Origin: Loktanella sp.
GTDB taxonomy: Bacteria > Pseudomonadota > Alphaproteobacteria > Rhodobacterales > Rhodobacteraceae
Reading direction: 5' to 3'
Assembly (NCBI GenBank): GCA_017390475.1
Contig: JAFPBO010000022.1
Location: forward strand, 62,001-126,000
DNA: 64,000 bases
The position numbers and the translations under genes were made by a program. Shown here one piece after another: positions 10,048 through 19,041 of the stretch (its first letter is position 1; each line of letters starts with the position of its first letter). Below the pieces are notes generated by a model that searched no databases, had not been told where the DNA came from, and saw only the letters and a list, made by a program, of their open reading frames with translations.

Positions 10048-11328
10048 CTACGGCATCAATATCTGTGCCAGCCCCCGCGCCATGACCTGCGCGCTGTCGA
10101 CCATGTCATCGACGCCGATATATTCATCTGGCTTATGCGCCAGTTCCAGCAGCCCCGGCCCATAGGCGATGCAATTTTTCAGCTTGCCGATGCGGTCGAT
10201 GTGTTTCTGGTCATAGGTCCCGGGGCTGGCCACGAATTCCGCAGGGCGCCCCAGAACCTTTTCGATCTGTTCGGCAATTACCTGCACCACCGGCGCGTTG
10301 CGGTCGGTCATGCTGGGCAGAACCATGTTGATTTCGCGCAGGTCATACTCAAAACGGTCGCGGCTGGCTTTGAGGTCTTCGAGCAGCGCTGTCACCTCGC
10401 CGCGCACATCATCGATACTCTCTTCGGCCAGAAAGCGGCGGTCAATCACGATCCGGCAACTGTCGGGAACGCAATGGGCGGGCAGGCTGGTGTCGTCATC
10501 CGCCTGTTCCGGCTGGCCACCATGGATGGAATTGATATTCATGGTCGAGGATCGCGCGCCATCAGGCACCACCGGCATATCGGTATGCCGCGCGGCCATG
10601 GCAGGGTAGAGCGTGGTTTCAAAGGCATTCAGCACCGCCCCCATATGCCGCACCGCGCAATCCCCCAGAAACGGCATCGCGCCATGCGCGATTTCGCCGT
10701 GGGTTGCGATCTCGGCCCACCAGCCGCCGCGATGGCCCAGACAGACGCGGTCTTTATGCAAGGGCTCGGGGATGATGACATGCTGCACGCGGGCGGGGTC
10801 GAAATGGCCCTTTTCAGCCAGATAGGCGACGCCTCCATAGCCGCCGGATTCTTCATCCGCTGTGCCGGAAATCTCGATCGCACCGGCGAAATCGGGATGG
10901 ATGGCGATAAACGCTTCTGCGGCGATGATCGACGCAGCCAGCCCGCCTTTCATATCGCAGGCACCCCGCCCGTAGATTTTACCATCAATCAGCGCGCCGC
11001 CGAAGGGGTCCTGGATCCAGCCCTGGCCGACTTCGACCACGTCGATGTGGCTGTTGAAATGCACACAGTCGCCGGTGTGGGTGCCTTCCCGGCGCGCCAC
11101 AATGTTCCAGCGCGGATATTTTTCGCTATCCCCCGGCGTGCCATGGGCGCGGATCAATTCGGTCACGAAACCCGACTTTCGTAGCCGCCGGTCCAGATAA
11201 TCGCAGATGTCACGATAAAGCGCGCCCGGCGGGTTCAGCGTCGGGATGCGGATCAGGTCTTGGGTAAGCGCAATCAGGTCGTCGCGCCGGTCGGTGATAG
11301 CATCCATCAATGCGGTTTGGTCAGTCAT
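10048..11328 (-). CDS. M20 family peptidase/deacylase (ArgE/DapE type)
   Basis: 426 residues from the ATG at 11328; the frame extends upstream, but the protein from this ATG aligns with normal family length. Metal-site motifs are HFNSHIDVVEVGQGW (first His and bridging Asp), GRGACDMKGGLAA and the GTADEESGG pair of acidic residues. These zinc enzymes remove an N-acyl group or cleave a terminal amide. The gene heads the minus-strand uptake operon and is divergent from a hydantoinase-type gene, which suggests work on an imported N-acylated or cyclic amide. Exact substrate unknown. Confidence 0.87.
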   Translation of the reverse strand: MTDQTALMDAITDRRDDLIALTQDLIRIPTLNPPGALYRDICDYLDRRLRKSGFVTELIRAHGTPGDSEKYPRWNIVARREGTHTGDCVHFNSHIDVVEVGQGWIQDPFGGALIDGKIYGRGACDMKGGLAASIIAAEAFIAIHPDFAGAIEISGTADEESGGYGGVAYLAEKGHFDPARVQHVIIPEPLHKDRVCLGHRGGWWAEIATHGEIAHGAMPFLGDCAVRHMGAVLNAFETTLYPAMAARHTDMPVVPDGARSSTMNINSIHGGQPEQADDDTSLPAHCVPDSCRIVIDRRFLAEESIDDVRGEVTALLEDLKASRDRFEYDLREINMVLPSMTDRNAPVVQVIAEQIEKVLGRPAEFVASPGTYDQKHIDRIGKLKNCIAYGPGLLELAHKPDEYIGVDDMVDSAQVMARGLAQILMP

Positions 11329-11434
11329 GCCCAGACTAAAGTCTAAGCCGGATGATCGTGCAAGGGGTATGAAAAACATTGCAATTGCCGGGCTGGCTTC
11401 GTTTAGCTGACGTGTGATCCGCAAAAGGTGTCAG

Positions 11435-13438
11435 ATGGCTTACTTACTGGGTGTTGATACGGGCGGGACCTACACCGATGCCGTGGTGCTGGATGATATC
11501 GCGCAGTGTGTTGTGGCATCGGCCAAAGCGCTGACGTCGCGTCCTGATCTGGCGCTGGGCGTGGGTGCGGCGATTGATGCGGCCTTGGCGCAATCGGGTG
11601 TTGCGGCAGGTGATATCGCAATGGTGTCGCTGTCCACTACGCTCGCCACCAACGCGCTGGTCGAAGGGCAGGGCGGGCGCATCGCGCTGGTATTCATCGG
11701 GTTTGACGCTGCTGAACTGAGCCGCGCCGGGTTGCCTGATGCTTTGCGCGGCGATCCGGTAATTGCCTTGGCCGGTGGCCATAATCACGCGGGGAGCGAG
11801 GCGGCACCGTGCGATCTGGCGGGTTTGCGTGATGCCCTGTCGGCGCTTGACGCAGGTATCACCGGGTTCGCCGTTGCCGCCAGCTTTGCCACGCGCAATC
11901 CGGCGCATGAGATTGCTGCACGTGACATGATCCGCGCTTTGACGGGCCTGCCGGTGACCTGTTCGCATGAACTCTCTTCTGCCTTGGGTGGTCCAAAACG
12001 TGCGCTCACGGCGGTGCTGAATGCGCGTCTGATCGGGATGATTGATGGTCTGATCACCGCCTGCGAAAACCATCTGACAAAATGCGGCATCGGCGCGAGG
12101 CTGATGGTCGTACGCGGTGATGGCGCGCTGGTATCAGCGGCGGCCGCACGGGAAAAACCGATTGAGACGATCCTTAGCGGTCCTGCCGCATCTGTCGCGG
12201 GGGCCAGTTGGTTGACGGGGCAGGCCGATGCGCTGATCAGTGATATCGGCGGCACTACAACCGATATCTGCCTTTTGCGCGATGGTCGCCCTATGATCGA
12301 CCCGGCTGGCGCGCGTGTCGGGCCGTTTCGGACGATGGTCGAAGCGGTGGCGATGCGCACTTCCGGCCTTGGCGGCGACAGCGAGGTGCATGTGACCGAC
12401 GAGCTGGAGGCTGGCCTGTACCTAGGGCCAAGGCGGCTGATGCCAATCGCGCTTGCCGCCCGGCAATTTCCCGAGCTGGTGCATCAGGTACTGGATCGCG
12501 CCTTGGCAACAGGTGTGCCTGCCGCTGATGGCGGGCAATTCGTGCTGCCATTATGGGCGCGGATGCCAGCAGGGCTTGATCCGCGTGAACTGGCGGTGGC
12601 GCAACGGCTCGCTGATGGCCCTATGCGTTTGGGGCAGGCGGTGCAGACCCGGATGGAAGCCCCGGCGCTGGGCCGGTTGGTCGGGCGCGGGTTGGTGATG
12701 CTGGCTGGGGTGACCCCGTCCGATGCGGCGCATGTGCTGGGGCTGCAGGAGGGCTGGGACAAGGATGCCGCGGCCAAGGCGCTGACGCTGTTTGCCCGTA
12801 GGCGCACAGCTGCCGGAAAACAGATCGCGGTGGCTGCCGAAGGGCTGGCGCAAATGATCATCGACCAACTGACCACGCAGACCGTTGATTGCCTCCTGCA
12901 AGCCGCCTTTGCCGAAGATGGGCACGACTGGTCTGACCCGGCCGCACTGGCGCAGCATCCGCTGACCATGGCCGGATTGGACCGGCACCGAGGCATCCTG
13001 CGGATCGACATGGCGCTGGCGCTGCCGGTGATCGGGCTCGGGGCCTCTGCCCATGCTTATTACGGCGCTGTGGGTGAAAAGCTGGGTACCAGAATGCTCG
13101 TGCCGGACCACGCGGATGTCGCCAATGCGATTGGCGCTGTAGTGGGGCAGGTGCAGATGCAGGCTTCCGGCAGCGTGACCTGCCCGGGCGCAGGGGCGTT
13201 CAAAGTGCATCTGCCGGGCAATGTGCGAACCTATACCAGCCGCGATGCCGCGCTGACGGCGATCCGCGAAGCCTTGACCGGACAGGCCAGTGCTGCCGCC
13301 CGCGCCGCTGGCGTCGATGACATCAGCCTGCACATCGACGAAGACATCACCGAGGTTGATGTCGAAGGCCAACCCATGTTCATAGAGGCCAAGGTCAAGG
13401 TCACCGCCCAGGGCCGTCCGCGGATCGCTGTGGGATAG
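11435..13438 (+). CDS. Hydantoinase/oxoprolinase family protein (HyuA-like ATPase)
   Basis: About 667 residues. Two ASKHA-type phosphate motifs typical of HyuA/OplAH are visible: GVDTGGTYTDAVVLDD at the N-terminus and ISDIGGTTTDICLL near residue 273. Family members hydrolyse cyclic amides such as hydantoins or 5-oxoproline, or act in acetone carboxylase-like complexes, using ATP. The usual HyuB partner is absent here. The ATG at 11435 with AAAAGGTG 7 bases upstream is preferred over the longer frame from 11414. It diverges from the peptidase-transporter operon across a gap of about 107 bases that could hold shared control. Confidence 0.85.
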   Translation: MAYLLGVDTGGTYTDAVVLDDIAQCVVASAKALTSRPDLALGVGAAIDAALAQSGVAAGDIAMVSLSTTLATNALVEGQGGRIALVFIGFDAAELSRAGLPDALRGDPVIALAGGHNHAGSEAAPCDLAGLRDALSALDAGITGFAVAASFATRNPAHEIAARDMIRALTGLPVTCSHELSSALGGPKRALTAVLNARLIGMIDGLITACENHLTKCGIGARLMVVRGDGALVSAAAAREKPIETILSGPAASVAGASWLTGQADALISDIGGTTTDICLLRDGRPMIDPAGARVGPFRTMVEAVAMRTSGLGGDSEVHVTDELEAGLYLGPRRLMPIALAARQFPELVHQVLDRALATGVPAADGGQFVLPLWARMPAGLDPRELAVAQRLADGPMRLGQAVQTRMEAPALGRLVGRGLVMLAGVTPSDAAHVLGLQEGWDKDAAAKALTLFARRRTAAGKQIAVAAEGLAQMIIDQLTTQTVDCLLQAAFAEDGHDWSDPAALAQHPLTMAGLDRHRGILRIDMALALPVIGLGASAHAYYGAVGEKLGTRMLVPDHADVANAIGAVVGQVQMQASGSVTCPGAGAFKVHLPGNVRTYTSRDAALTAIREALTGQASAAARAAGVDDISLHIDEDITEVDVEGQPMFIEAKVKVTAQGRPRIAVG

Positions 13439-13519
13439 TTTCGGACGCTCACTTTCCTGTCAGCCCATTGCAGGGCGATCGGTGATCACCGACAACTGTG
13501 CAACACTCAGGATTGCATC

Positions 13520-14128
13520 ATGCTTGACCGTCACCTTCGCCCGCTGATCGACCCGCCGCTGAACCGGATCGGGCACAGCCTTGCCGCCCGTGGGGTATCG
13601 GCGAATGCGGTGACACTGACGGGGCTGGGTCTGGGGTTGCTGGCGGCTGTCGTAATCTGGCTGGGTGCGCCGTTGCTGGCGCTGATCCCGCTGCTGGCCA
13701 GCCGTCTGGCCGACGGGTTGGACGGTGCAGTGGCACGCGCCACGCAGAAGACCGATTTCGGCGGCTATCTGGATATCGCAGCGGATTTTTTGTTCTATGG
13801 CGCGATCCCGCTGGCCTTTGTGCTGGCTGATCCCGTGAAGAATGGCGCGGCAGGGGCATTCCTGCTGGCGTCGTTCTATTTCAACGGTACCAGCTTTCTG
13901 GGTTATGCCATTCTGGCAGAAAAGCATGGGCATAAGACGTTGGTACAGGGGCAAAAGTCGCTTTATTATTCCAACGGTATTCTGGAAGGCACCGAGACAA
14001 TCGTATTTTTCGTGCTGTTGTGCCTGTTTGAAACTTTTTTCGCGCCATTGGCGTGGATTTTCGGAAGTCTCTGCTTTCTGACCGCTGGCTTGCGGATATA
14101 CGCGGCCTCGCGCATTTATGTGAACTAA
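13520..14128 (+). CDS. CDP-alcohol phosphatidyltransferase family membrane protein (YnjF-like)
   Basis: 202 residues with several membrane helices. The CDP-alcohol phosphotransferase motif D-x2-D-G-x2-A-R-x8-G-x3-D-x3-D is intact, running from ADGLDGAVAR through GGYLDIAAD near residues 63-89. The family condenses a CDP-activated lipid or alcohol with a second alcohol. It lies 12 bases before the three-gene ABC importer. Escherichia coli ynjF is likewise linked to ynjBCD, so the association is conserved although its meaning is unknown. The substrate is not predictable. Confidence 0.8.
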   Translation: MLDRHLRPLIDPPLNRIGHSLAARGVSANAVTLTGLGLGLLAAVVIWLGAPLLALIPLLASRLADGLDGAVARATQKTDFGGYLDIAADFLFYGAIPLAFVLADPVKNGAAGAFLLASFYFNGTSFLGYAILAEKHGHKTLVQGQKSLYYSNGILEGTETIVFFVLLCLFETFFAPLAWIFGSLCFLTAGLRIYAASRIYVN

Positions 14129-14140
14129 AGGAAAACGCTG

Positions 14141-15340
14141 ATGAAACATCTTGCTCTCCTCGCCGCCTTGTTGGCACCGATACCTGCTCTGGCCGATGTC
14201 GACCCAGCAGACTGGGACGCGGTGACGGCACAGGCCGAAGGCCAGACCGTGTTCTGGAACGCCTGGGGCGGATCGACTACGACCAATGATTTCATCGCCT
14301 GGGTCGGGTCCCGCGTGGCGGAGGATTACGGCGTCACCCTTGAACACGTGAAACTGACCGATACCGCCGATGCCGTGACCCGGGTGCTGTCGGAAAAGCA
14401 AGCAGGTCAGGATGACCGCGGCGCGATTGATCTGATCTGGATCAACGGTCCCAATTTTGCCGCGATGAAAGGCGCCGACCTGCTGTTCGGCCCTTATGCC
14501 GAGGAATTGCCGAACTGGGCATTGGTCGATTTTGAAAACAAATCCGTGCAGACTGATTTCACCGTGCCCGTCGAAGGACTTGAAAGCCCATGGGCGATGG
14601 CGCAGGTTGTTTTCGTGCATGATGCAGCGCGGATGCCCGACCGGTTGGGCTCAATGGAGGCGCTGCTGGATTGGGTGCAGACAAATCCCGGGCGGTTCAG
14701 CTATCCGCAGCCACCGGATTTTCTGGGCACGACATTCCTCAAGCAGGTGTTGATCGACATTCTGCCCGACGCATCTGTCCTCGCCGAACCTGCGACGGAC
14801 GTGAATTATGACATGGTCACAGAACCGCTCTGGGCCTATCTCGACGAGCTGACACCGTATTTGTGGCGCGAAGGCCGCGCCTATCCGGCCACTGGCACGG
14901 CGATGTTCCCGCTGATTGCGGATGGCGAAATTGACCTGTCTATTTCCTTTAGCCCCGGTGCGGCCTCGACCGCGATCGCCAACAGCGAATTGCCGGACAC
15001 GGTGCGGACCTTCGTTCTGGATAACGGCACCATCGGTAACGCGTCTTTCGTGGCGATCCCCTATAATTCGGGTGCCAAGGCCGGTGCCATGGTCGTCGCC
15101 AATTTCCTGATGTCGCCCGAGGCTCAGGCGCGCGCGCAGGACCCTGAGATCTTGGGCTATGGCACGGTGTTGGCAATGGACAAATTGGCCGCAGATGACC
15201 GCGCCCTGTTCGATGCGCTGGATCTGGGCATCGCAACTTTGGCGCCTGCCGAACTGGGCAGCGTGCAGGCTGAACCACACCCAAGCTGGATGACCCGGAT
15301 CAGCGACGATTGGGTCGCCCGCTACGGCATCGCGCAGTAA
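14141..15340 (+). CDS. ABC transporter substrate-binding protein, YnjB family
   Basis: 399 residues with a clear signal peptide (MKHLALLAALLAPIPALA), hence periplasmic. The body has the YnjB/type-2 periplasmic binding protein style of extracellular solute-binding proteins (FWNAWGGSTTTNDFIAWVG near the N-terminus). Candidate ligands for the family include thiamine-like, iron or phosphonate-type molecules, but none is established. An AAGGAAAA precedes the ATG. It is followed 9 bases later by the double permease. Confidence 0.82.
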   Translation: MKHLALLAALLAPIPALADVDPADWDAVTAQAEGQTVFWNAWGGSTTTNDFIAWVGSRVAEDYGVTLEHVKLTDTADAVTRVLSEKQAGQDDRGAIDLIWINGPNFAAMKGADLLFGPYAEELPNWALVDFENKSVQTDFTVPVEGLESPWAMAQVVFVHDAARMPDRLGSMEALLDWVQTNPGRFSYPQPPDFLGTTFLKQVLIDILPDASVLAEPATDVNYDMVTEPLWAYLDELTPYLWREGRAYPATGTAMFPLIADGEIDLSISFSPGAASTAIANSELPDTVRTFVLDNGTIGNASFVAIPYNSGAKAGAMVVANFLMSPEAQARAQDPEILGYGTVLAMDKLAADDRALFDALDLGIATLAPAELGSVQAEPHPSWMTRISDDWVARYGIAQ

Positions 15341-15349
15341 ACGCCGGTC

Positions 15350-17044
15350 ATGTCCCGCCGCCGCCTGTTGCCGCTGCTGCCGGCTCTGACATTGCTTGCA
15401 ATGCTGGGGCCGGTGGTGGCGGGGTTGTGGGGCACCTTTCTGCCTGCTTTCGGACATCTGCCAGCGGCGGGGCTGACCGGGCCGTCACTTGACCCGTTCC
15501 GCGACCTGTTCGGTTGGGCCGGGCTGCCGCGCGCTGCGATGCTGTCGGTCGGAACGGGAGTCCTGGCCACGGTGATATCGCTGGCGATTGTCATGCTGGT
15601 CACTGCGGGTTGGTCGGGCACCAAGCCATTCCGTGCGCTTGAGCGGCTGTTGTCACCTTTGCTGGCGGTGCCGCATGCCGCTGCGGCCTTTGGGCTGGCG
15701 TTTCTGATCGCACCTTCAGGCTGGTTGGCGCGGATCGCGTCACCGGCGCTGACCGGCTGGGACAGACCGCCTGACCTGCTGATCGTGCAGGATAGCTGGG
15801 GGCTGACGATGACAGCCGGGCTGATTGTGAAAGAGGTGCCGTTCCTGCTGCTGATCACGCTGGCCGCACTGGGTCAGGCCGATGCGCAGCGCAGCGTCCG
15901 TGTGGCGCAGGCGCTGGGTTACGGGCGGCTGACCGGCTGGCTCAAGACCGTGTTTCCAAGGGTTTATGCGCAGATCAGACCGCCGGTCTATGTGGTGCTG
16001 GCCTATGCGATGTCGGTGGTGGATGTCGCGGTCATCCTGGGACCGAATACGCCGCCATCTCTGTCGGTGCAGATTGTGAAATGGATGTCGCATCCTGATC
16101 TGTCGATGCGGTTGGAAGCGGCGGCAGGGGCTTTGTTGCAACTGGCATTGGTGATCGGGGCGCTGGTGGTCTGGCGCCTGGGGGAAATCGGCGTTGCCGC
16201 GCTTGGGCGCAGATGGATCGCGTCGGGCGCGCGCGGAAGGGCTGATCCTGTCGTCGCCGGGCTGGCGCTGCTGGCGGGGTCTGTGTCGGCGCTGGCGGTG
16301 TTTCTGGGGCTTGTGGTGATGGCGATCTGGTCCTTTGCCGGGTTCTGGAGCTTTCCCGACGCACTGCCCAATGACATGACGTTCAAGAACTGGGCGCGCT
16401 TTGGCCCCGGTACGTTAAAGGCGCTGGGCCAGACCGCCTTGATCGCGGTCACGGTCGCGCTGGCCGGGCTGATCCTGACCATCGGCTGTCTGGAGGCTGA
16501 ATACCGCCACAACATCCGCGTCAGCCAGCGCGCGGTCTGGCTGCTGTATCTGCCACTGCTGATCCCGCAGACCGCGTTTCTGCCGGGCTTGCAGACGCTG
16601 ATGCTGAATATCGGGGCTGATGTGGGGCGGGTGCCGGTGATGCTCGCGCATCTTGTCTTTGTGCTGCCCTATGTTTTCTTGTCATTGGCCGACCCGTTTC
16701 GTGCTTGGGATGCACGGATGGGGGTGATTGCTGCTGCGTTAGGAGCCGGCCCTGACCGGATTTTATGGCGTGTGCGTCTGCCGATGTTGCTGCGCCCGAT
16801 CCTGACGGCGCTTGCGGTCGGGCTGGCGGTATCTGTCGGGCAATATCTGCCAACACTGCTGATCGGCGGTGGCCGGGTCGCCACCCTGACGACCGAGGCG
16901 GTGGCGCTTGCCTCTGGCGGCGACAGGCGGGCGATTGGCGTTTATGGGCTGATGCAGACCGGGGCGGCACTGGTGCCTTTTGCACTGGCCCTGCTGATCC
17001 CGGCACTGGTCTGGCGGAACAGGAAAGGATTGCGACATGGATAA
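15350..17044 (+). CDS. ABC transporter permease, double-length (YnjC-like)
   Basis: 564 residues with roughly twelve hydrophobic segments in two repeated halves, each with an EAA-type cytoplasmic loop (VRVAQALGYGRLTGWLKTVF in half one; ALGAGPDRILWRVRLPMLL in half two). Tandem permeases of this sort are usual in the ferric/thiamine (FbpB/ThiP-like) importers. It overlaps the ATPase start by 8 bases, which supports one operon with the binding protein. Confidence 0.87.
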   Translation: MSRRRLLPLLPALTLLAMLGPVVAGLWGTFLPAFGHLPAAGLTGPSLDPFRDLFGWAGLPRAAMLSVGTGVLATVISLAIVMLVTAGWSGTKPFRALERLLSPLLAVPHAAAAFGLAFLIAPSGWLARIASPALTGWDRPPDLLIVQDSWGLTMTAGLIVKEVPFLLLITLAALGQADAQRSVRVAQALGYGRLTGWLKTVFPRVYAQIRPPVYVVLAYAMSVVDVAVILGPNTPPSLSVQIVKWMSHPDLSMRLEAAAGALLQLALVIGALVVWRLGEIGVAALGRRWIASGARGRADPVVAGLALLAGSVSALAVFLGLVVMAIWSFAGFWSFPDALPNDMTFKNWARFGPGTLKALGQTALIAVTVALAGLILTIGCLEAEYRHNIRVSQRAVWLLYLPLLIPQTAFLPGLQTLMLNIGADVGRVPVMLAHLVFVLPYVFLSLADPFRAWDARMGVIAAALGAGPDRILWRVRLPMLLRPILTALAVGLAVSVGQYLPTLLIGGGRVATLTTEAVALASGGDRRAIGVYGLMQTGAALVPFALALLIPALVWRNRKGLRHG

Positions 17045-17672
17045 AGGATTGTCGCTGCGCGATGTGGTGATCTTGAAACAAGGCGCACCGCTGGTCCGGG
17101 TGCATCATGATGTGGCCCCAGGGGAGGTGCTGACCGTGATGGGGCCGTCAGGTGTGGGCAAATCCACCTTACTGGCCTTCGTCACCGGTACGCTGGCGAC
17201 CGATTTCCGGGCCGAAGGGGCGGTCTGGCTGGACGGGCATGACATCACCCAATCCGCACCACATCAGCGCCGGGTGGGTATCCTGTTTCAGGACGACCTA
17301 TTGTTCCCGCATCTGTCTGTCGGCGCCAACCTGGCCTTTGGTCTGCCACCGGGTGGCAGCAGGGCGGAGCGGCAGGCAAGGATTGATGCGGCCCTGTCCG
17401 AGGTCGGGCTAAAGGGCTTTGCGCCGCGTGATCCGTCGACCCTGTCCGGTGGTCAGAAAGCCCGCGTTGCCCTGATGCGGATGCTGCTATCCGAGCCTTG
17501 CGCCCTGCTGCTGGATGAACCGTTTTCCCGCCTCGACGCGGCCCTGCGCGCCCAAGTGCGCGAGATGGTTTTCGACCGCGCCCGTGCCCGCGCCTTGCCG
17601 GTGCTGTTGGTGACCCATGATGCGGATGATGCCGCCGCTGCGGGTGGCGCGATCATCACGCTGGGCGATTGA
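17037..17672 (+). CDS. ABC transporter ATP-binding protein (YnjD-like)
   Basis: 211 residues, a minimal ATPase subunit. Walker A is GPSGVGKSTLL, the signature is LSGGQKARVALMRML, Walker B is ALLLDEPFSRLD and the switch His is in LLVTHDADDA. No C-terminal regulatory domain is present, which matches YnjD. It completes the importer and converges with the VOC protein gene 9 bases later. Confidence 0.88.
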   Translation: MDKGLSLRDVVILKQGAPLVRVHHDVAPGEVLTVMGPSGVGKSTLLAFVTGTLATDFRAEGAVWLDGHDITQSAPHQRRVGILFQDDLLFPHLSVGANLAFGLPPGGSRAERQARIDAALSEVGLKGFAPRDPSTLSGGQKARVALMRMLLSEPCALLLDEPFSRLDAALRAQVREMVFDRARARALPVLLVTHDADDAAAAGGAIITLGD

Positions 17673-17681
17673 CTGCGCCTG

Positions 17682-18017
17682 TCAGTTGTCGGACCAGACG
17701 CCCATTGCCGTGCCGCCGGGTTCGCGGAATTCAAAGCGCTTGCCACCGGGGAAATCGAAAATCTCTTTCGTGATCTGCGCCCCTGCCGACGTCACTTGAT
17801 CATAGGCGGCTTGCAGGTCGTCTGCGCGCAGAATGATCAGCGGCGCCTTGGTCGCGTCGCGTTCAATCCCGCCGCCGGTGCCTGCGCCCCGAATATCGCG
17901 GTAATCGGGGCCATAGTCGATGAAATCCCAGCCAAAGGCCTGCGCGAAAAACCCTTGTGTTGCGTCAAGCTGCGGACTGCAGAATTCGATATAGTCGATT
18001 TTCAGGGCCTCGGTCAT
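17682..18017 (-). CDS. VOC family protein (glyoxalase/bleomycin-resistance fold)
   Basis: 111 residues from the ATG at 18017, which has AAAGGA 8 bases upstream; a longer frame from 18044 lacks such a site. The N-terminal YIEFCSPQLDATQGFFAQAFGW and the C-terminal FPGGKRFEFREPGGTAMGVW are typical of VOC modules. The reaction is unknown. It lies downstream of crtC on the same strand with a gap of about 60 bases and might be on the carotenoid transcript, but it is not a known photosynthesis gene. Confidence 0.78.
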   Translation of the reverse strand: MTEALKIDYIEFCSPQLDATQGFFAQAFGWDFIDYGPDYRDIRGAGTGGGIERDATKAPLIILRADDLQAAYDQVTSAGAQITKEIFDFPGGKRFEFREPGGTAMGVWSDN

Positions 18018-18078
18018 GGCGAATCCTTTGTTGGTATGCCCCATAATGTTCGCATTATGTTCTTGCTAGTCAAGCGCC

Positions 18079-19041
18079 TTAAAAGGTCCATTTGCTGCGT
18101 CTTGGCACCCGAAACGCCAGCATCGGCTTGATCAAAGGCGACGCATAGCGGTCCAGATCCAGCGTTTCATGCACGCCGGTCACGACCTCTCCATCCAATT
18201 GGGTCTGCACGGCAGAGCGTGAATAGAACGGCGCATCCAGCATCCCAAGCACCTGTTTGGGCACAATGCCGGGATCAGCGCGCGTTTTGCGTTTTATCCG
18301 CCAGCCCGAGGTTTTGAACGATACGGGTGGCGGCGCGCTGGCAATGCTGGCGCGCCCGTTATGGTCAAAGGCAATCGCGGTTTCGAGGGTTGATCCATCG
18401 CGGCGGGTCGCGTCATAGATGCAGGTCGTCCCTGACTTGGTCGGATATCTGCCCCATGTCCAGAATTTGAAATCATCCTCCAGCGGCCTCGTCCCAAAAT
18501 TCGCATCGAAATAGCCATGGCCGGACCATTGCCAGCCCTTTGCCGCCAGATCGACTTTGATATCGGATGAGGGTGCGAAGGGTCGCCAGATATGCGCGCC
18601 ATCCTGCGTTAGCGGCAGTTCCACCGATGTCAGCGCGCGCGGCGTGATCGCGATCTGACCCTGTACCCGGCTGATCACAGGCAGGCCGCTGATCTCATTG
18701 ATATCAATCACCAGCTCGCGACCATTCCAATGCATCGACGATGGACCGACCTGCAACGTATCGGCGCTGGTGCGCAGCGCCTGACGCCCGCGGTCGGTCA
18801 TTGTGAATCGCCCGCCGGGGCCATAGGTCGCGACATTGATGCAGCAATGATTGGCCGGATCGCCGCGCCCGGACCACGCATACCAAGGCGAAAACACCGA
18901 GCCTATGAAACCGATGACGCTGACCGCTTTGGTGCCGCAGGCGCTGATCCCGTCGATATACCACCAGGCATAGCCGCCGGGCGGGATGTCGAGCGCGAAG
19001 CAAGGTCGCTCAAGATCGCCGCGGCCGCGTGCTGACCGCAA
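18079..19041 (-). CDS. crtC: CrtC, acyclic carotenoid 1,2-hydratase (hydroxyneurosporene synthase)
   Basis: The body matches CrtC: the diagnostic PPGGYAWWYIDGIS followed by GFIGSVFSPWYAWSGRGDP sits at the N-terminus of the homologous part. The enzyme adds water across the terminal double bond of neurosporene or lycopene in the spheroidene/spirilloxanthin pathway. No ATG or GTG lies in frame near the expected start; TTG at 19041 is the only conventional alternative and gives about 320 residues. It would overlap the end of crtD by about 139 bases. The frame stays open to 19398, but that region has shadow-like composition. Product assignment is firm and the start is not. Confidence 0.85.
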   Translation of the reverse strand: MRSARGRGDLERPCFALDIPPGGYAWWYIDGISACGTKAVSVIGFIGSVFSPWYAWSGRGDPANHCCINVATYGPGGRFTMTDRGRQALRTSADTLQVGPSSMHWNGRELVIDINEISGLPVISRVQGQIAITPRALTSVELPLTQDGAHIWRPFAPSSDIKVDLAAKGWQWSGHGYFDANFGTRPLEDDFKFWTWGRYPTKSGTTCIYDATRRDGSTLETAIAFDHNGRASIASAPPPVSFKTSGWRIKRKTRADPGIVPKQVLGMLDAPFYSRSAVQTQLDGEVVTGVHETLDLDRYASPLIKPMLAFRVPRRSKWTF

